A stretch of 64,000 nucleotides of DNA from Tremella fuciformis. Lineage: Eukaryota > Basidiomycota > Tremellomycetes > Tremellales > Tremellaceae. Below, one piece after another: positions 1 to 11,643 of the stretch. The DNA lies in NCBI GenBank assembly GCA_032768795.1, contig CP136494.1, positions 744,001 to 808,000 on the forward strand. Reading direction: 5' to 3'. The notes beneath the pieces were generated by a model. The model had not been told where the DNA came from. It saw only the letters and a list, made by a program, of their open reading frames with translations, and made no database searches. Positions within the stretch are counted from its first letter, which is position 1. Each line of letters opens with the position of its first letter. Both the position numbers and the translations under genes were made by a program.

Positions 1-1306
1 TGAGGAGATGTTGAGCATGAGGTAAGGCAGGTTAGGCGTTCCACCAGCGCCCGAAGCGCTGACGGCGGGTGCACTCTGACTCTGAGAATTACCTCCTACG
101 GCGAACGAGGCGCTGGAGACAGACGCGGTAAGGGATGCCGTGGCACTCGAGGCGGTCTGACTGATGCTGCCCGAAGAGGCCCCTGCAGCACTCTGACTCT
201 GACTTTGACTGGAAGGAGGAGGCGTCGAGGACGGCGCGCTGGAAGACTGGCCTGCGCTTGCACTTGCCGATGCGTAGGTGGCACTCATACTGGACGTCTG
301 CGAGGCGCCGCATCCCGCCGGGGTGGAGACGTCGGTGGATCCTCCCGTCGGCACGGGGATGCACTTGCCGCTCATGGAAGGATAGGCAGACGTGCAGCCA
401 GGATAAGCCGTCTGGATGTTGGTGGTGAAGTACGGCGACGTCGAAACTATGTCGAATTTCGGTACGACCCCCGTCACCAGAGAGTTCTGAAGGGTGAATG
501 TGCACTGAAGACAATGAGCTCAGTGTCTGTGGGGCGTTGACAGAAGCTGCTCACCAATAGATCGGGTACTGGAATCTGTGTTGTTGACGCTCCGCATGTG
601 AAAGTACTCGTCCGAGTGATGCTCCATGTTTCGACCGTGGTACTTCCCCTTCCCAAGCCCATCCAGCAATCGAATACTCCAGACCCCGCTGTCGCGTTGA
701 CATTGCTAGCCAGGTTCACTGCGGTCGCGTATCCTGGTATTCCAATCATCGCGACTGGCTGACCGGGTGTGTTGCACACCGCCGTGGGCGTCATAGGTGC
801 GGGACTGGGCCATGTCGCCGAAACGTATGGGGTCGAGGTGATGATGCTGACTGTGGGCGTTGCGGACAACGTCTCGGTGACTTGAACGGTGCACTGCACA
901 TGAGCACGTCCACTTGCTCTGTCTTTCCAGTTCCACTGACCACTTGAGTCACGTTGCCGTTGGCCTGTGACATTGTCGCCCAGAACATCTCGTCGGTATA
1001 CGAGCTGCCATCGAACTTCAAGGGGAAGAAAAATCCCGGTTGGAGGGATATATCCTTGTCCTGGTGCAGAAACTTGTCCAGATACACGTCCGGGCCTGCC
1101 TTGAGAAGGATGTACGGTCCAAGACTCGCCGTTGCGCTGACACTTGCACTTGCACTTGCACTTGCACTTCCACTAGCAGCCGCACTCGCGCTGGCACTCG
1201 CGCTCGCGCTCCCGCTTGCGCTAGAGCCATCCCCTCTGACCTGCAGAGGGACATGACGAGCGTGAGCGATCAGGGCGAACGCCAAGGCTACACATACGCG
1301 CAGCAT
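1..1306 (-). CDS. secreted Ser/Ala-rich protein, paralogue A (3' end off left edge)
   Basis: I do not recognise the family. The start at 1306 gives a classic signal peptide (MLRVCVALAFALIAHA), followed by a run of alternating Ser and Ala encoded by a 6-bp repeat. Two phase-0 introns fit the frame: 894-940 and 505-554. Exon 2 begins CTVQVTETL and exon 3 begins CTFTLQNSL. Exon 3 continues into a Gln/Ser/Ala-rich linker and the motif NLPYLMLNISS, open to the left edge, so the C-terminal domain is missing here. The same architecture and intron positions occur in the neighbour at 1839-3225, so the two are tandem duplicates. The signal peptide and O-glycosylation-type Ser/Thr richness suggest an extracellular or wall-associated protein; that is inference. 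Family function is unknown to me. Confidence 0.75.
1139..1216. repeat. 6-bp coding minisatellite (Ser-Ala repeat)
   Basis: On the plus strand the units CACTTG, then degenerate CACTCG/CGCTCG, repeat in register. On the minus strand they encode alternating Ser-Ala just after the signal peptide of paralogue A. The 6-bp period keeps the frame, so length changes would be tolerated. The equivalent position in the neighbouring paralogue lacks the repeat. Confidence 0.8.
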
Positions 1307-1838
1307 TGCCAACACACCAGATATCAACGATCAATGAAACGAGATGCCAGTCAGCGAGCCTTGCCGCCTCGGGTATACCATAATGACGACGAATGCGTAG
1401 ACATGTGAACTGAGGGGAATACCAAAGGAAGGGCAAGCGGTGGGGGCAGCAGCCTGCAACACGCTTCATCCCCATGGTCCTTTCTGAGCTCCCTTGCAAC
1501 AGGCTCCTCTTCTGATCCGTCCATCAGGTGCGAGGACCACGCCCGGCGGCCATGGCACCCGTAGAGGTGGTTGGCCGTAGAAGGGAAGTTTCGGTCGGGA
1601 TTCGATGCAGACACGTCAGCTGCATACGTACGGGCGCCGGGAAAGGGTCCCGCTGCGGCAGTGGTGTCGCGCAAGACAAAGGACACATCTCGACATCTAT
1701 GAGCAGTGGAGGTAAGCATTCCCGGTCTCGCTTGGCCGTGCAGCAAACGGCGAAGTGGGCAACACGCTCAGCGTCGGATACCCCACCACGTCCTTGGTGA
1801 CACCTATGACACACTGGTGCTCAGCGCGGTCCCCAAGT
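1307..1838. other. intergenic spacer between tandem secreted paralogues
   Basis: This is the space between the start of paralogue A and the stop of paralogue B, both on the minus strand. It should hold the A promoter and the B terminator. No open frame here has family signals or splice-compatible structure, and I see no RNA gene. Confidence 0.5.
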
Positions 1839-3225
1839 TCAAGCGCGTATGACACGCACGCTTCCAGTCGCAGTTACCGTCTGAACCAGGCTGTCGTAAG
1901 CAGAGATGATGAACCCCTCTGACAAATAACCGGTGCTCTCCAGGAATGGAAAGTTGCGGTCGAATGGCCCAATACCGCCCCACCAGTTTTCCGCGTTTGT
2001 CGAGTTGATGTAGATCCGAGGCGAGTCGACGTTGAGCATGAGAAAGGGCAGGTGGTCAACCCCATCGGCATCTGCGTTCGATGCCGAGGCCGAGGCAATA
2101 CTCGACGCCCGGTCGAGGGCCGGGCTCGACGTAGGGCCGCTAGCGCTGAGGCTAGTACTGGTCACCGCTTGGTGACTGATCGCGCCCACTTTGCTGATGG
2201 CAGGAATGCTGGTGGCGCTGACGATGGTGGCGCTAGCCCGCGAGCTCGCACTCGCACCACTGACTTGAGCGGATGCGCTTTTAGCCCTTTTAGTGGATGA
2301 CCCTCCTTGGCTGGAGGGTCTGCAGCCGGAAGGCAAGCTGACGGTCGTGGTACCGCTGGTTGGCATGATTGTACAATTGCCGGTGGCCGACTTGTAGGTC
2401 CCCGTGATGTCAGGGTAGAAGGTCTCTTGCCGCATGTGCAGCCACGGGGCCGTCGTAAAAAGGTCATACACCATATCTCTTCCGACCGCTAGCTCATCCT
2501 CCAATGTCAAGGTGCACTGTGGTCAGCTTCAAAGGCAAGCGGCCCACGGCGGAAGAGTGGCTCACAGCGACATTCGGTACCCTGACGACCGTTGTTGATC
2601 CGCCTTGACAGGTGAAAGTGCTCATCCAGGACATGCTCCAGATATTTACAGTTGTTCTGTCCACCCCCAGAGACATGGGCTTGTCCCATCGCGTCAGTCT
2701 GCTTGTGCAATCCCACATAGCACACAGCGCATTGTCTGGATCACTCGCGTTGAGAACGTGGAACCCCCACACGTGCCCTGGGATCCCCACGTAGGCCTTG
2801 CCGGTGGCCGGATCCGTACACGTCGCCGTGGCTGTTGCCGGGGCAGGCGCGCCCCAGTCGACCGTCACGTACGGGCGCTGGGCAGTGATGGTGACCGAAG
2901 GATGGCCGGGCTTGGAGCTAGGAATGTCGACTGTGCACTGCCATGAGCCGCTCGCTCACTCCCACCCTCGTACTGCGGAGCGACCCACGATCTCGGTTGT
3001 GCTGGGACTGGCTTTGGCCCAGAAGACCGCGCTCGTATATGTCTCCCCGTCAAAAGCGAGCGTCTTCGTCTGCCCCGGTGTCAAAGAGAAGTTAGCTTGG
3101 GCGTTGCTCAGCGTGACGCCAGCGCCCGCTTCGAGCAAGACCCCCTGCTGCTCATTGGTCCGCCCCTGGGGCCGGGCAGCAGCCATCAGGAACATGTCCA
3201 GTGCGAGGATGTACTTTGAAAACAT
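1839..3225 (-). CDS. secreted Ser-rich protein, paralogue B (complete)
   Basis: This is the complete copy of the tandem pair. The start at 3225 gives MFSKYILALDMFLMAAA, a short signal peptide; an upstream in-frame ATG (MRTWN...) exists but would bury it. Introns at 2938-2973 (36 nt) and about 2513-2561 are phase 0 and match those of paralogue A. Order of regions: signal peptide, about 70-residue N-terminal part, a Cys-containing module starting CTVDIPSS, a second module starting CTLTLEDEL, a Ser/Ala/Thr-rich linker, and a C-terminal globular part with LPFLMLNVDSPRIYINS and ENWWGGIGPFDRNFPF. The TGA stop is at 1839. I know no named domain matching it. No C-terminal hydrophobic GPI signal is visible, so secretion rather than anchoring is likelier. 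Confidence 0.75.
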
Positions 3226-3615
3226 GCTGCTGACTGCGGAAGAGGAGAGTTGGGGCGACGGACCAAGGGCAAGAAGGCGGGAACGAGCGCTGGCATTCCA
3301 TGTGCGCATGTGCACAAACCTGACGGGCCCGAGAAGAAGACACGCCCCAGACAGTCCCAGTGAATGACCCTCGAGTCGTGAAGGGAGACGCGTCGTTGAA
3401 GCCCTGTGAATTGCACAATTCCTTTTGATGGACATTCGGACGCACGGATCAAAGGAACTCGCGCGCGGACATCGGGGCAGCTGGCCCGATGCTTTTCTGA
3501 AATTGGAGGTCGGTCCGGCAGGACAGCCACCGTCATCTAACAATTGGAGTCCGTAAACACAGATGCATGGCAGCATCCCCCAAAAGGACACGCACAACGT
3601 CGACTACACTCCGCT
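3226..3615. other. intergenic spacer
   Basis: This separates the start of secreted paralogue B from the MCM2 stop, both on the minus strand. It likely contains the promoter and 5' UTR of paralogue B. No gene is supported. Confidence 0.4.
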
Positions 3616-6600
3616 CTACTGACTCTCCTGGGCCACACGCGTGAACACCTTCTCGATGCTTCCATCGCTCTGCAACACCTTGTACCCGTTCGTGCTGAAC
3701 AGTTTGCTGCGTAAGAAAGGGTTGACATCGTAGATCTCGAGATCTTTTGCGCGCTGTTCGAGCTGTTGAACCTTGACCTGGACGGATGGTGGGTTTTCTC
3801 CACGCTGATGTCGGTACAGCTGGACTTTCTCCTTGACCATCTGACCCAGGAGGAAAGAGAGGAGTTCCTCGTGGTCGGTAGCCTGGTGCACATACTTCCT
3901 GAACCCCTGCAAAATCAGCCCAAAATCTGCGCGTGAACAGCGCAGCTTACCCGCTCCAATGTTTTCTTTATCGACATCTTCTGCGCATTGACAAAGCTGC
4001 CCACGGTGACCTGGATAGCGAGGTCGATGTCGTCCGTGCGGACATATTCGCGCAGGTTCATCTTTGCGCTGGCTTCGCTCATACGGATCATGCTTTCCAA
4101 GTGACGCACGGTTATCGGGAATGAGCCCGTTGCCAGAGATTCACGTCGAAGATCGGCGTACAATCTTGCGAGCTTGTCTTGGTCGAGCTGGTGCAGTTTT
4201 GGCCGGATGTGCTCTTTCGCGTACATGATGTACTTGCGAAGCAGATCTTGCGGGATGATATCGGCGTCGACCGAGGTCGATACGTTGTGCTCGTCATGTA
4301 CCTCGTCGAACTGGGGATGGGAGCGAAGATGCGATCCGACGACGAACTTGGCAAGCATTTCATCCTGGACAGGGTCGACCGCGTCCTTGACCACGCACAG
4401 CACGTCGAATCGGGACAAGATCGGTTCTGTAAGCTCGACGTTCTGCTGAAAAGGGATCGTGGGGTTGTATCGTCCGCGGATAGGGTTGGCTGCGGCAACA
4501 ATGGCACACCGTGCTTGCAGAGTTGTAACGATACCCGCTTTCGAAATGGAGATAGATTGCTGCTCCATTGCTTCGTGGATGGAAGTCCGGTCGGCATCGT
4601 TCATCTTGTCAAATTCGTCGATCAAGCAGTGACCCTTGTCGGCCAATACCAAGGCACCACCTTCCAATGTCCATTCACGGGTGACAGCGTCTCGGCGGAC
4701 GGAAGCGGTAAGACCGACAGCCGATGCGCCTTGACCAGTAGTAAAGACAGCTCGGGAAGCTGTCTTTTCGACGTATTTCAGGAATTGCGACTTGGCGGTA
4801 CCAGGATCACCAAGCAGTAACACATTGATATCACCTCGGATACGGTGCTTGCGGTTGATGTCTTTCGGTACACCACCGAAGAGCGACAATGCGATGGCGG
4901 TCTTGATGTCGTCGTGGCCGTAGATGGACGGGGCGATCGACTTGACAATCCGCTTGGATATTCGCTCGTCTTTAGCCATAGCGCGAATAGTCTTCTCGTC
5001 CTCTTCGGTGAGACGCATGGCGGCAAACAGGTCCTCCTTCTTATTGATGTGATTCGCCTCGAGCACAGTGGAGAAGACAGGGAAGCCATTCTTTGTGTTG
5101 AGGGAAGCATCAAAGTTGTTGCGGTAGATACCGGTGACTTCCTACAAATATCAGCTTGATTTGAGTGATTGCTGTGGATGGCTCACGATCTCTTCTCCGG
5201 GTTTGGCAACATCGATCAGGTCCCACAGAAGTACCACCTCTCGGTGTCTCGGCAACCGACCAGCGGGCACCGAGCCGGGCGACTCTTGCAAAGTCATCTT
5301 TTGGTAGTTGCGGTACACGGTCTGCTCCGAGTTGACCGTGAATGGACCCCTGCTCTCACATGCCGAGCAAAACGAGATGCGTAGCTCTTTGGTGGTGTCC
5401 TGGAAGAACGGGCCAAGGACGGCACCACACTTGCCACAGTCGAATTTGACGTATTTGAGTTGAGGAAAGACACCAGTCCGCCGTGTGACCACGCCAGATA
5501 CCCTGACCAGACAGTTGAGGTTGGTTTGCCGGAGATCGCGCAAGGACAGCGAAGAGGGGAGCTCAGTGATGCGCACGTGGATCTCGGAATGAATCTGATC
5601 GTACGAAGGATAGTAGAGGAGGATGGCATCCAGCGCGACCTGGTCGAAGAGGGCGAGCATGGGTTGCGGGGAGTTGGCGAGGAAGTACGCGAGGATTGGC
5701 CGTGATTGACCGAGATGCAGGTAAGACACTTCGAGTGACTCGGAGTTGACTAAACTGTCAGCTATCGTGAAGGTGGTTAATTCTTAGCTCACTCTCTCCG
5801 AGGTGTTTGATGCGCTGGCCGTAGACAGACTGGCCGTTCTCGTCCACGTAGGTCATGAGAAAACTGCGGAAATGCTTCTGGATGGCACGGCGGACGCCGT
5901 CGTACGAGACCCACTCGGCAATCGAGGCAGCCTTGACGTCGCCAAGCTGCTCTAGCGGCATCTCCTGGCATGTCAGTCGACGCTTCATGAGTGGATTGGA
6001 CCCTCACGCCCTCATCCTCGACATCATCCTCGTCCATCCGCTCATCGTACTGCCGTCTCCTGCGGCGGACATTGACGCCTGCCAAGAGTCCATCACCGAA
6101 CCCATCCGCTTCGTCGTCGTCGCTCTGCAAGAAAGCGGGCATATGGTCTCGCCTGCCCGCCCGCCGCCCCGGCAAACCCTTATCACGCCTGTCCATCGCG
6201 CGTTCGGCCGCGAGGCGCTCGGCGCGCGTCATCTCTGGGAGGGAGGAGCGGTCGTCCAGCCCGGCCTCGGAGTACTGGTCGAGCGCGGCATTCGACTCGT
6301 AGTCTCTGTTCTTGTCAGCTCCCGCGCGGCTTCCAAGATCAATAGGCTGACTCGGCCATATTGTCATTAAACAAATCTTCGCCTTCATCGTCGTCCTCGT
6401 CGTCATCGCCCCTGTCCCGGGCACGACCTCGCTCGCGCATCTCCTGTTGCTCGTCGTCGCCGACATCCTCCTCGTCCCCAAAGTCGGAGAACGGCGCGGG
6501 TGGAGAGGACGGCGGCAGAGATGACGGGGGCGGGGAGGAGCGCAAGGCGGACGGTCCAGCAGGAGACGAGGCATCGGTTGTACCGTCGTCGCGACCGCGC

Positions 6601-6693
6601 TTGGGCCGGCGTTGAGAGGAAGGCGGCATAGGTGGCGAGGACTGCACTTGTCAGCAACTGGCAGCGGCGCCCTGGAGAAGCTTAGCTCACCAT
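3616..6693 (-). CDS. MCM2: DNA replication licensing factor MCM2
   Basis: This is the MCM2 subunit of the MCM2-7 replicative helicase, about 935 residues. The N-terminus is acidic and Ser/Pro-rich, as expected for the histone-binding and DDK-target region. A Cys4 zinc finger (FDCGKCG ... FCSACES) lies near residues 350-380. The AAA+ core has Walker A GDPGTAKS near 543, Walker B LIDEFDKM near 613, and the arginine finger in the LSRFD segment. The block around [15 protein letters not shown] and the order of motifs are diagnostic for MCM2 over other MCMs. Six introns fit. The first (6642-6690) follows directly after the ATG at 6691-6693, so exon 1 contributes only the initiator Met and the protein reads [10 protein letters not shown]. 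An internal ATG at 6629 is the alternative start. The TAG stop is at 3616. Confidence 0.96.
6642..6690 (-). other. intron immediately after the MCM2 start codon
   Basis: The intron runs GTGAGC ... GCTGAC ... GTGCAG and joins ATG to TCCTCGCCACCTATG in frame. Ignoring it, translation would have to start five codons later at 6629. The splice motifs are good. Confidence 0.65.
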
Positions 6694-6946
6694 CGTTGAC
6701 GCTGCTATTAGTGGGCAAGGGCAAGCAAGAGGATAGAGTGAGATGAACAATCTAGGGATTGGGAGTCTTTGGGACGGGTCAGGTCATTTACGGACGCGTC
6801 TCTACCTCGGACGCGTCCCTGCGGCATTAAATCCGGCTAAATTAATCCCAATTAATCCCATGCTCACATCCGGAGCCCCTCCAACAAGACTTCCGAGCTG
6901 CAAGATCAATGCTCAAAAGTGTCTAAAGTACTACGTCCTCGGCACC

Positions 6947-7914
6947 ATGGCATCAGAAGCGGCCGCAGCGAGCTCCGACAGCAAGCGGTCCTCGGTCGAG
7001 GCCGCCTTGACGCAAGCCATCACCTCGCTCGAAACAGAACAGACGCTGCGCAAGGTCCGTGCTCCCCTCGCATCCCTGCGCCCATCCTGACTGGACAGAG
7101 CATTCGAGAAGCTGTAGACCCGATCGACGACATCGCGCGAGCGGCCTCGTCCGAGCTGAATAGACTCCATTCTGCGCCGCCCGCCGAACGTCAGCTGCGG
7201 ATGCAGCCAAAGTCGGGTTGGCTGACGAGCAGATGCTGCGATATGCGAGCGGTGTCTCGAGCTGGTCGGCACGACCAAGCCCAAGTGGGGAGACGTCGCG
7301 GCGCTCATCCCTTCTGGGGAGTTTTACCGGTCAGCCAGACGCTTGTTCGCAGGAGTCGAGGCGCTGATGGGCAGATACCAATTCGCGGTCGGCCCTGCGC
7401 TCCGGGGACTAGTGACCAGCATAGCGTTGGCGCGCTTCGTGCTGCACGACGAGCTCGTTCCTGCCTTCACCGTGTCCAGCATCCTCGGCCGTCAGCTTGA
7501 GATATCGACCTATGCAGGCCGCGCTAACGCACAGTGAGCGGCGAGGTGGTCCTGAGTGCTGAAGATTACCTGCAGGGAGTGATCGGTATGGTGAACGAGC
7601 TGGTGGGTGGACATTCTTAGGGACGATGAATGAGGCTGAATGCCAGCCGAGATTATCCATCAATGCTGTCACTGCGCAGAACTTTACTCTCCCGCACAAG
7701 ATCGCTGCGTTCGTCAACGATATCTTTGCGTCCTACTCCATGGTGAATCCTGCTTCATCTGTTTGAAAGAACTCTCCACTGACCCGCACAGCTCAACCTC
7801 CGGAATGACGCCCTGCGACGGAAGTTTGACTCGCTCAAGTACGACCTCAAGCGGTGCGAGGATGTCGTCTATGACTTGACCCTTCGGGGTCTGGCGTCGG
7901 CCCCTGCTGCATAG
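6947..7914 (+). CDS. translin
   Basis: Translin binds single-stranded nucleic acid and, with TRAX, forms the C3PO endoribonuclease in many eukaryotes; no TRAX gene is in the window. The start is the ATG in CACCATGG. Six introns give a protein of about 232 residues, the usual translin length. Family blocks are clear: a GEFYRYQF-like segment, SAEDYLQGVIGMVNEL, PRLSINAVTAQNFTLPHKI and the C-terminal LNLRNDALRRKFDSLKYDLKR plus EDVVYDLTLRGL. The gene starts about 250 bp from the MCM2 start on the opposite strand, a shared promoter, and ends 182 bp from the convergent eIF3a stop. The homology call rests on block order, so I am confident. Confidence 0.92.
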
Positions 7915-8095
7915 CGATCCTCCAATCTATCAAATGTAGTGGCTAGCGCAAACGTTTTCTTCTCATGGGTCCTTCATTCTCACATGCAATTGCATTCACA
8001 CGTCCGTGATCATCGAGACGTACATCGATCAACAAGCCATGCAGATGTCATGAAACATGAAGGAAAGATTAGACTGTGTGCGTATGCTAAGTCAT

Positions 8096-11000
8096 CTACC
8101 ACCTGCCCGTACCCCGGCCACTGGGGGTCCGACCTTCAGACGGTGGCGCCGAACCTCCTCCTCTCCCACCGCGACCGCGGAACGAGCCTGGCACATAACG
8201 GCTGGGGGCAGCTGGCGTGCCGTCTGGGGTACCGCCATTCGTGGCAGGAGACGCTGGCGCCGTGCCGGTCGGCGTCGACCCTTTGACGGGGGTGCTAGGC
8301 TGAGCAGGGGGGGAGGCGCCTCCTCCGGTTTCCTTCTGCGCCATGCGCTCTCGCCACCCACCAGCCTTGACAGCGGTAGGCTGTAGCGGCGTCGGCGAGG
8401 CAGCGGCGGCGCCAGATGATGGGGCAGCTGGAACGACCGGTCGGCGTACAGGTCCACCGGACGCACGCTCGGTACGACGTCGTTCGGCCTCCTCCTCGCG
8501 CTGTTGTTGTTGACGGATCCGCTCCAAATCGGCAGCGCGTTGGGCCTCGCGCTCCTCCCGGGCTTTGCGAGCGCGCTCGGCAGCCTCTTCGTCCCGCTTA
8601 CGCTTCTCCTCGATGGCACGCGCCTCTTCCGCTTCTCGTTCCTCCTCAGCTGCGCGTTCTGCCTCTTCGCGTTCTGTTTATCAGATTGAGCACTGTTGAG
8701 CGGGATGTATGTGACTCACCTCGCTCCAACCTCTCCTCTTCTTCTGCCGCAGCCCGTTCTGCCTCCCTTCTCTCCCTGTCTGCTTTTCTGCGGGCAAGGA
8801 CTTCGGCCTTGAACCTCGCCTTCTCCTCCTCGATCTTTCGGGTGGCGACATCTCGAGCCTTGGCAAATTCGGCCTTCTTCTGAGACTCCACCGCGTCCCG
8901 CGCAACAAGGTAGTCCGGCATCATTCTCGCCAGACGCTGTTTGAGCTCGAGTGACTCTTTTTGGTGTGTGATAGCGTGCGCGCGGGCCTCTGCGTTGGCC
9001 TTTTCGTGGTCCAGCTTGTCCTGCTCCTTCTGCCTCTCGTAGTCCGCAGCAAGCAATGGCCGCTCGACCTTCCGGAGCGCGCGCTCGTAGTGGTCCACCT
9101 TTTTGCCGACTATTCGGAGGCGTTCGGACATCTCCCTCTTCTCCTTGTTCATCTGCTCGACCTGCATCTGCACGATCTCGTTGGTGTCAAGGTCTTCCAC
9201 GGCCTTGAGATCGACCTTGAGACCGGCAGTGCTGGCCAGCGTCTCGGCGAGCTTTCTGGCCTCCTCACGTCGATTTTGGTCAATCTTCTCCTGCAGCTGA
9301 GCCTTGATGTTGGCAGCCTCGATCTCCTTGGCACGACGAGCATTCTCCTCGGCAAGCAACTTGAGACGCTCTGCACGAGCAGTGGACTCTTCGCGGTCCT
9401 TGCGCAACCGAGCCTCCTCGGCCAATTCGCGTCGCTTGGTGACGATTTGCCGGCGGTGAGCAGCGGCCTTCTTCTCCTCCTCGGCAGCGGCGATAGCAGC
9501 GGCGAAAGCCTCGGCGCGAGAAGATGTGGGAGGGTTAAGATACTGTATGGTATTGTACAGACAAACCGCCAAGTCGGAGAGCCGCTTGGTGTCCTGCTGG
9601 GGAGCCACAAAGTTGATCGACTTTGCAACGTGGTCAACGCTCGCTTCGATGTCACCTCGACGGCAGGCGCTCATCAGGAACTTCTCCAGAGACGGCATGT
9701 CGGTCTCCCACGCAGTGCCGTCGAAAGGTTTGACGAGCGAAAGGATGTGAGAGAGCGAAACAGTGTCGTACACCTCGGAAAGCTGTTCGAGCAACCGGGA
9801 GAGGACGACGTCGCGCAAGGCGGGCAGATAAGGCTGATATTCCTCGGGCAACGAAGAGACTAGAGGAGCGACGGTCGCACATGACTTGAGGGGTTGGAAG
9901 TCGACTTCGATATTGGAGTACAGCTGTCGGATTGCTGGGATGACTCGACGAAGGTGCTTAGCGGCAGCGTCACCGACCAAAGCTTCACGAGTCGGCATCT
10001 TGGGGAGGTTGAGCAAAGAGACGAGTCGCTGCTTTGTCTCGACGTCTCCAAGAGGCACGGCAAGGGCCGAGAGCAGCACGCAACCGGCGGCCTTCTCGGA
10101 TACAGATCCAGCTCGCTCCGCGTATTGGTAGTAACGAGACCAAGCGGCAGCGTGGAATACAGCCGTTTGTTTCCCTCCCTCCGCCTTGAAGATCTGGGTC
10201 AACTTTTCGTAGTAGGTCGCCATCATTCCTGGCTTGGTCGCCTTCTTGCCGGCAACGAGACCATGGATATCCTCGACGGACCGGAAAGCCTCCTGCCATA
10301 ATTCTAGATCGACAGCGGTCTCGAGCTGAAGGAATCGGGTGTCGAGGTGCCGGGAGAAGGTGTCGGGGTCCTGCAGATTGATCGAGTGTTGCTGATGCGC
10401 GTACTTTTGCGCATTGGCCAGATCTTTGCGCAACCGCTGGTCACACAGCCGACGGAAATCGTTTTTCCTCTGGTGGACTTTGCAGAAATTGAAGGCCCGA
10501 GCGGCGATGGACTGGTATATCAACTCGAGACGGTCGTTGCCCTTGGCTACGTCGAGTGATATGTCGTAGGCATCCCAGCAGAACTTCTGCGCCGGCGCGA
10601 CCAGACGTCGTTCAATGCGATCTCTGTCTCCGGCACTGTCAACAAAAGTGTCCAGCAGAAGAGCCGAAGGCTGCAATGATAGGTCGTCATTGTCTGATGT
10701 CTCTGGCAGAGCTGCCGACTCGGTCCTGGCCTGCTCCATCGCCTGCGCCAGCTTGGCCTCGGCCTCGGAGATGAAATGGTTGAGCACCTTTTCGATCGAG
10801 GGGATATTGCTCGTCTGGGCGGTGTTCTTGTAGGTCAAGAGACCATCTCGAGCAAGCGATTTGCGCTGGAACTGGACACAGAAGGAGACAAACTTGAGAA
10901 CGATGGGCTCGAGGACGTTCACTGAGGTCTGCTTGAACCGCTTACTGCCAAATCAGTCGATCTCGTGTGGAGATGGGGGAGAGAACGCACGAGTGGAATA

Positions 11001-11156
11001 CCTCCGTTAGGTTCTCAAAAGCCTGCTGCTGGGCTTGAGGTGTGCCGAGGGCCAAAAGCTCTTCGGAGCGCTGATATTGTCAGCCCCCAGAACACGTTTT
11101 GATCAATGGTAGCTGACCTTGAGCGCATTTTCGGGTTTGACGTAGATCGGCGGCAT
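8096..11156 (-). CDS. TIF32: eukaryotic translation initiation factor 3 subunit A
   Basis: This is the largest scaffold subunit of eIF3, which binds the 40S ribosome during initiation; about 985 residues. Exon 1 encodes MPPIYVKPENALKR and exon 2 the SEELLALGTPQAQQQAFENL block, both standard eIF3a N-termini. The long third exon carries the PCI-type helical region followed by a very charged Glu/Arg/Lys coiled-coil. The last exon has a Pro/Gly/Arg-rich tail with an RGRGGRGGG patch. Three introns fit, including one at about 8676-8721 that joins the coiled coil to the tail. The TAG stop is at 8096. Its start faces the RING gene across about 490 bp, and its end converges on translin. Confidence 0.95.
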
Positions 11157-11643
11157 GACGGGTTGCTACAGTCGATTGATGATCTACTTTTGGCTTGACT
11201 GATGCTTGGTCGCCCAGTGAATTGCTCTTCTTCCCGTAGCAGACAGAGTCTTCCTCGTTGCTGACCTGTGTTGATTGGCAGCAAGATTTATCGACAGTGT
11301 CGCTTCAAATGAATGAGAAGGCGTTCTCGAACTCGAATTTTGGCTCTTGAACCGTTGGTCGCCCAGCGACAGGACGCGAAAGATGCCATTGTCCACTGTG
11401 GGAATTATATCGCCGGTATTTCCGATGAATGTGGCAGTCGGCCAACGGTCCGAGTGGCAACCGACCGAACCCAGACACGGTGACGACATGTCCAACAGAT
11501 GCTTCCAACATTGCAACAGCATTGTCACAGCAATACACGAGAACGCTCGTCTTCAGGACACGATCAGTCCGAGTGGGATGCTCTGAATCCGCCCAAGGAG
11601 CCGCTTGTACCTCTCATCGAGCTGCAAAAGCCATCGCTTCGAG
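11157..11643. promoter_or_regulatory. divergent promoter region, eIF3a / RING E3
   Basis: This non-coding stretch lies between two divergent starts. It should carry both promoters and 5' UTRs. Short open frames here on both strands have no family signal or splice support. Confidence 0.45.

Noticed and set aside
2956..3597. 213-residue upstream extension of secreted paralogue B
   Set aside because: It would place the signal peptide in the interior; the upstream part is compositionally unlike coding sequence.
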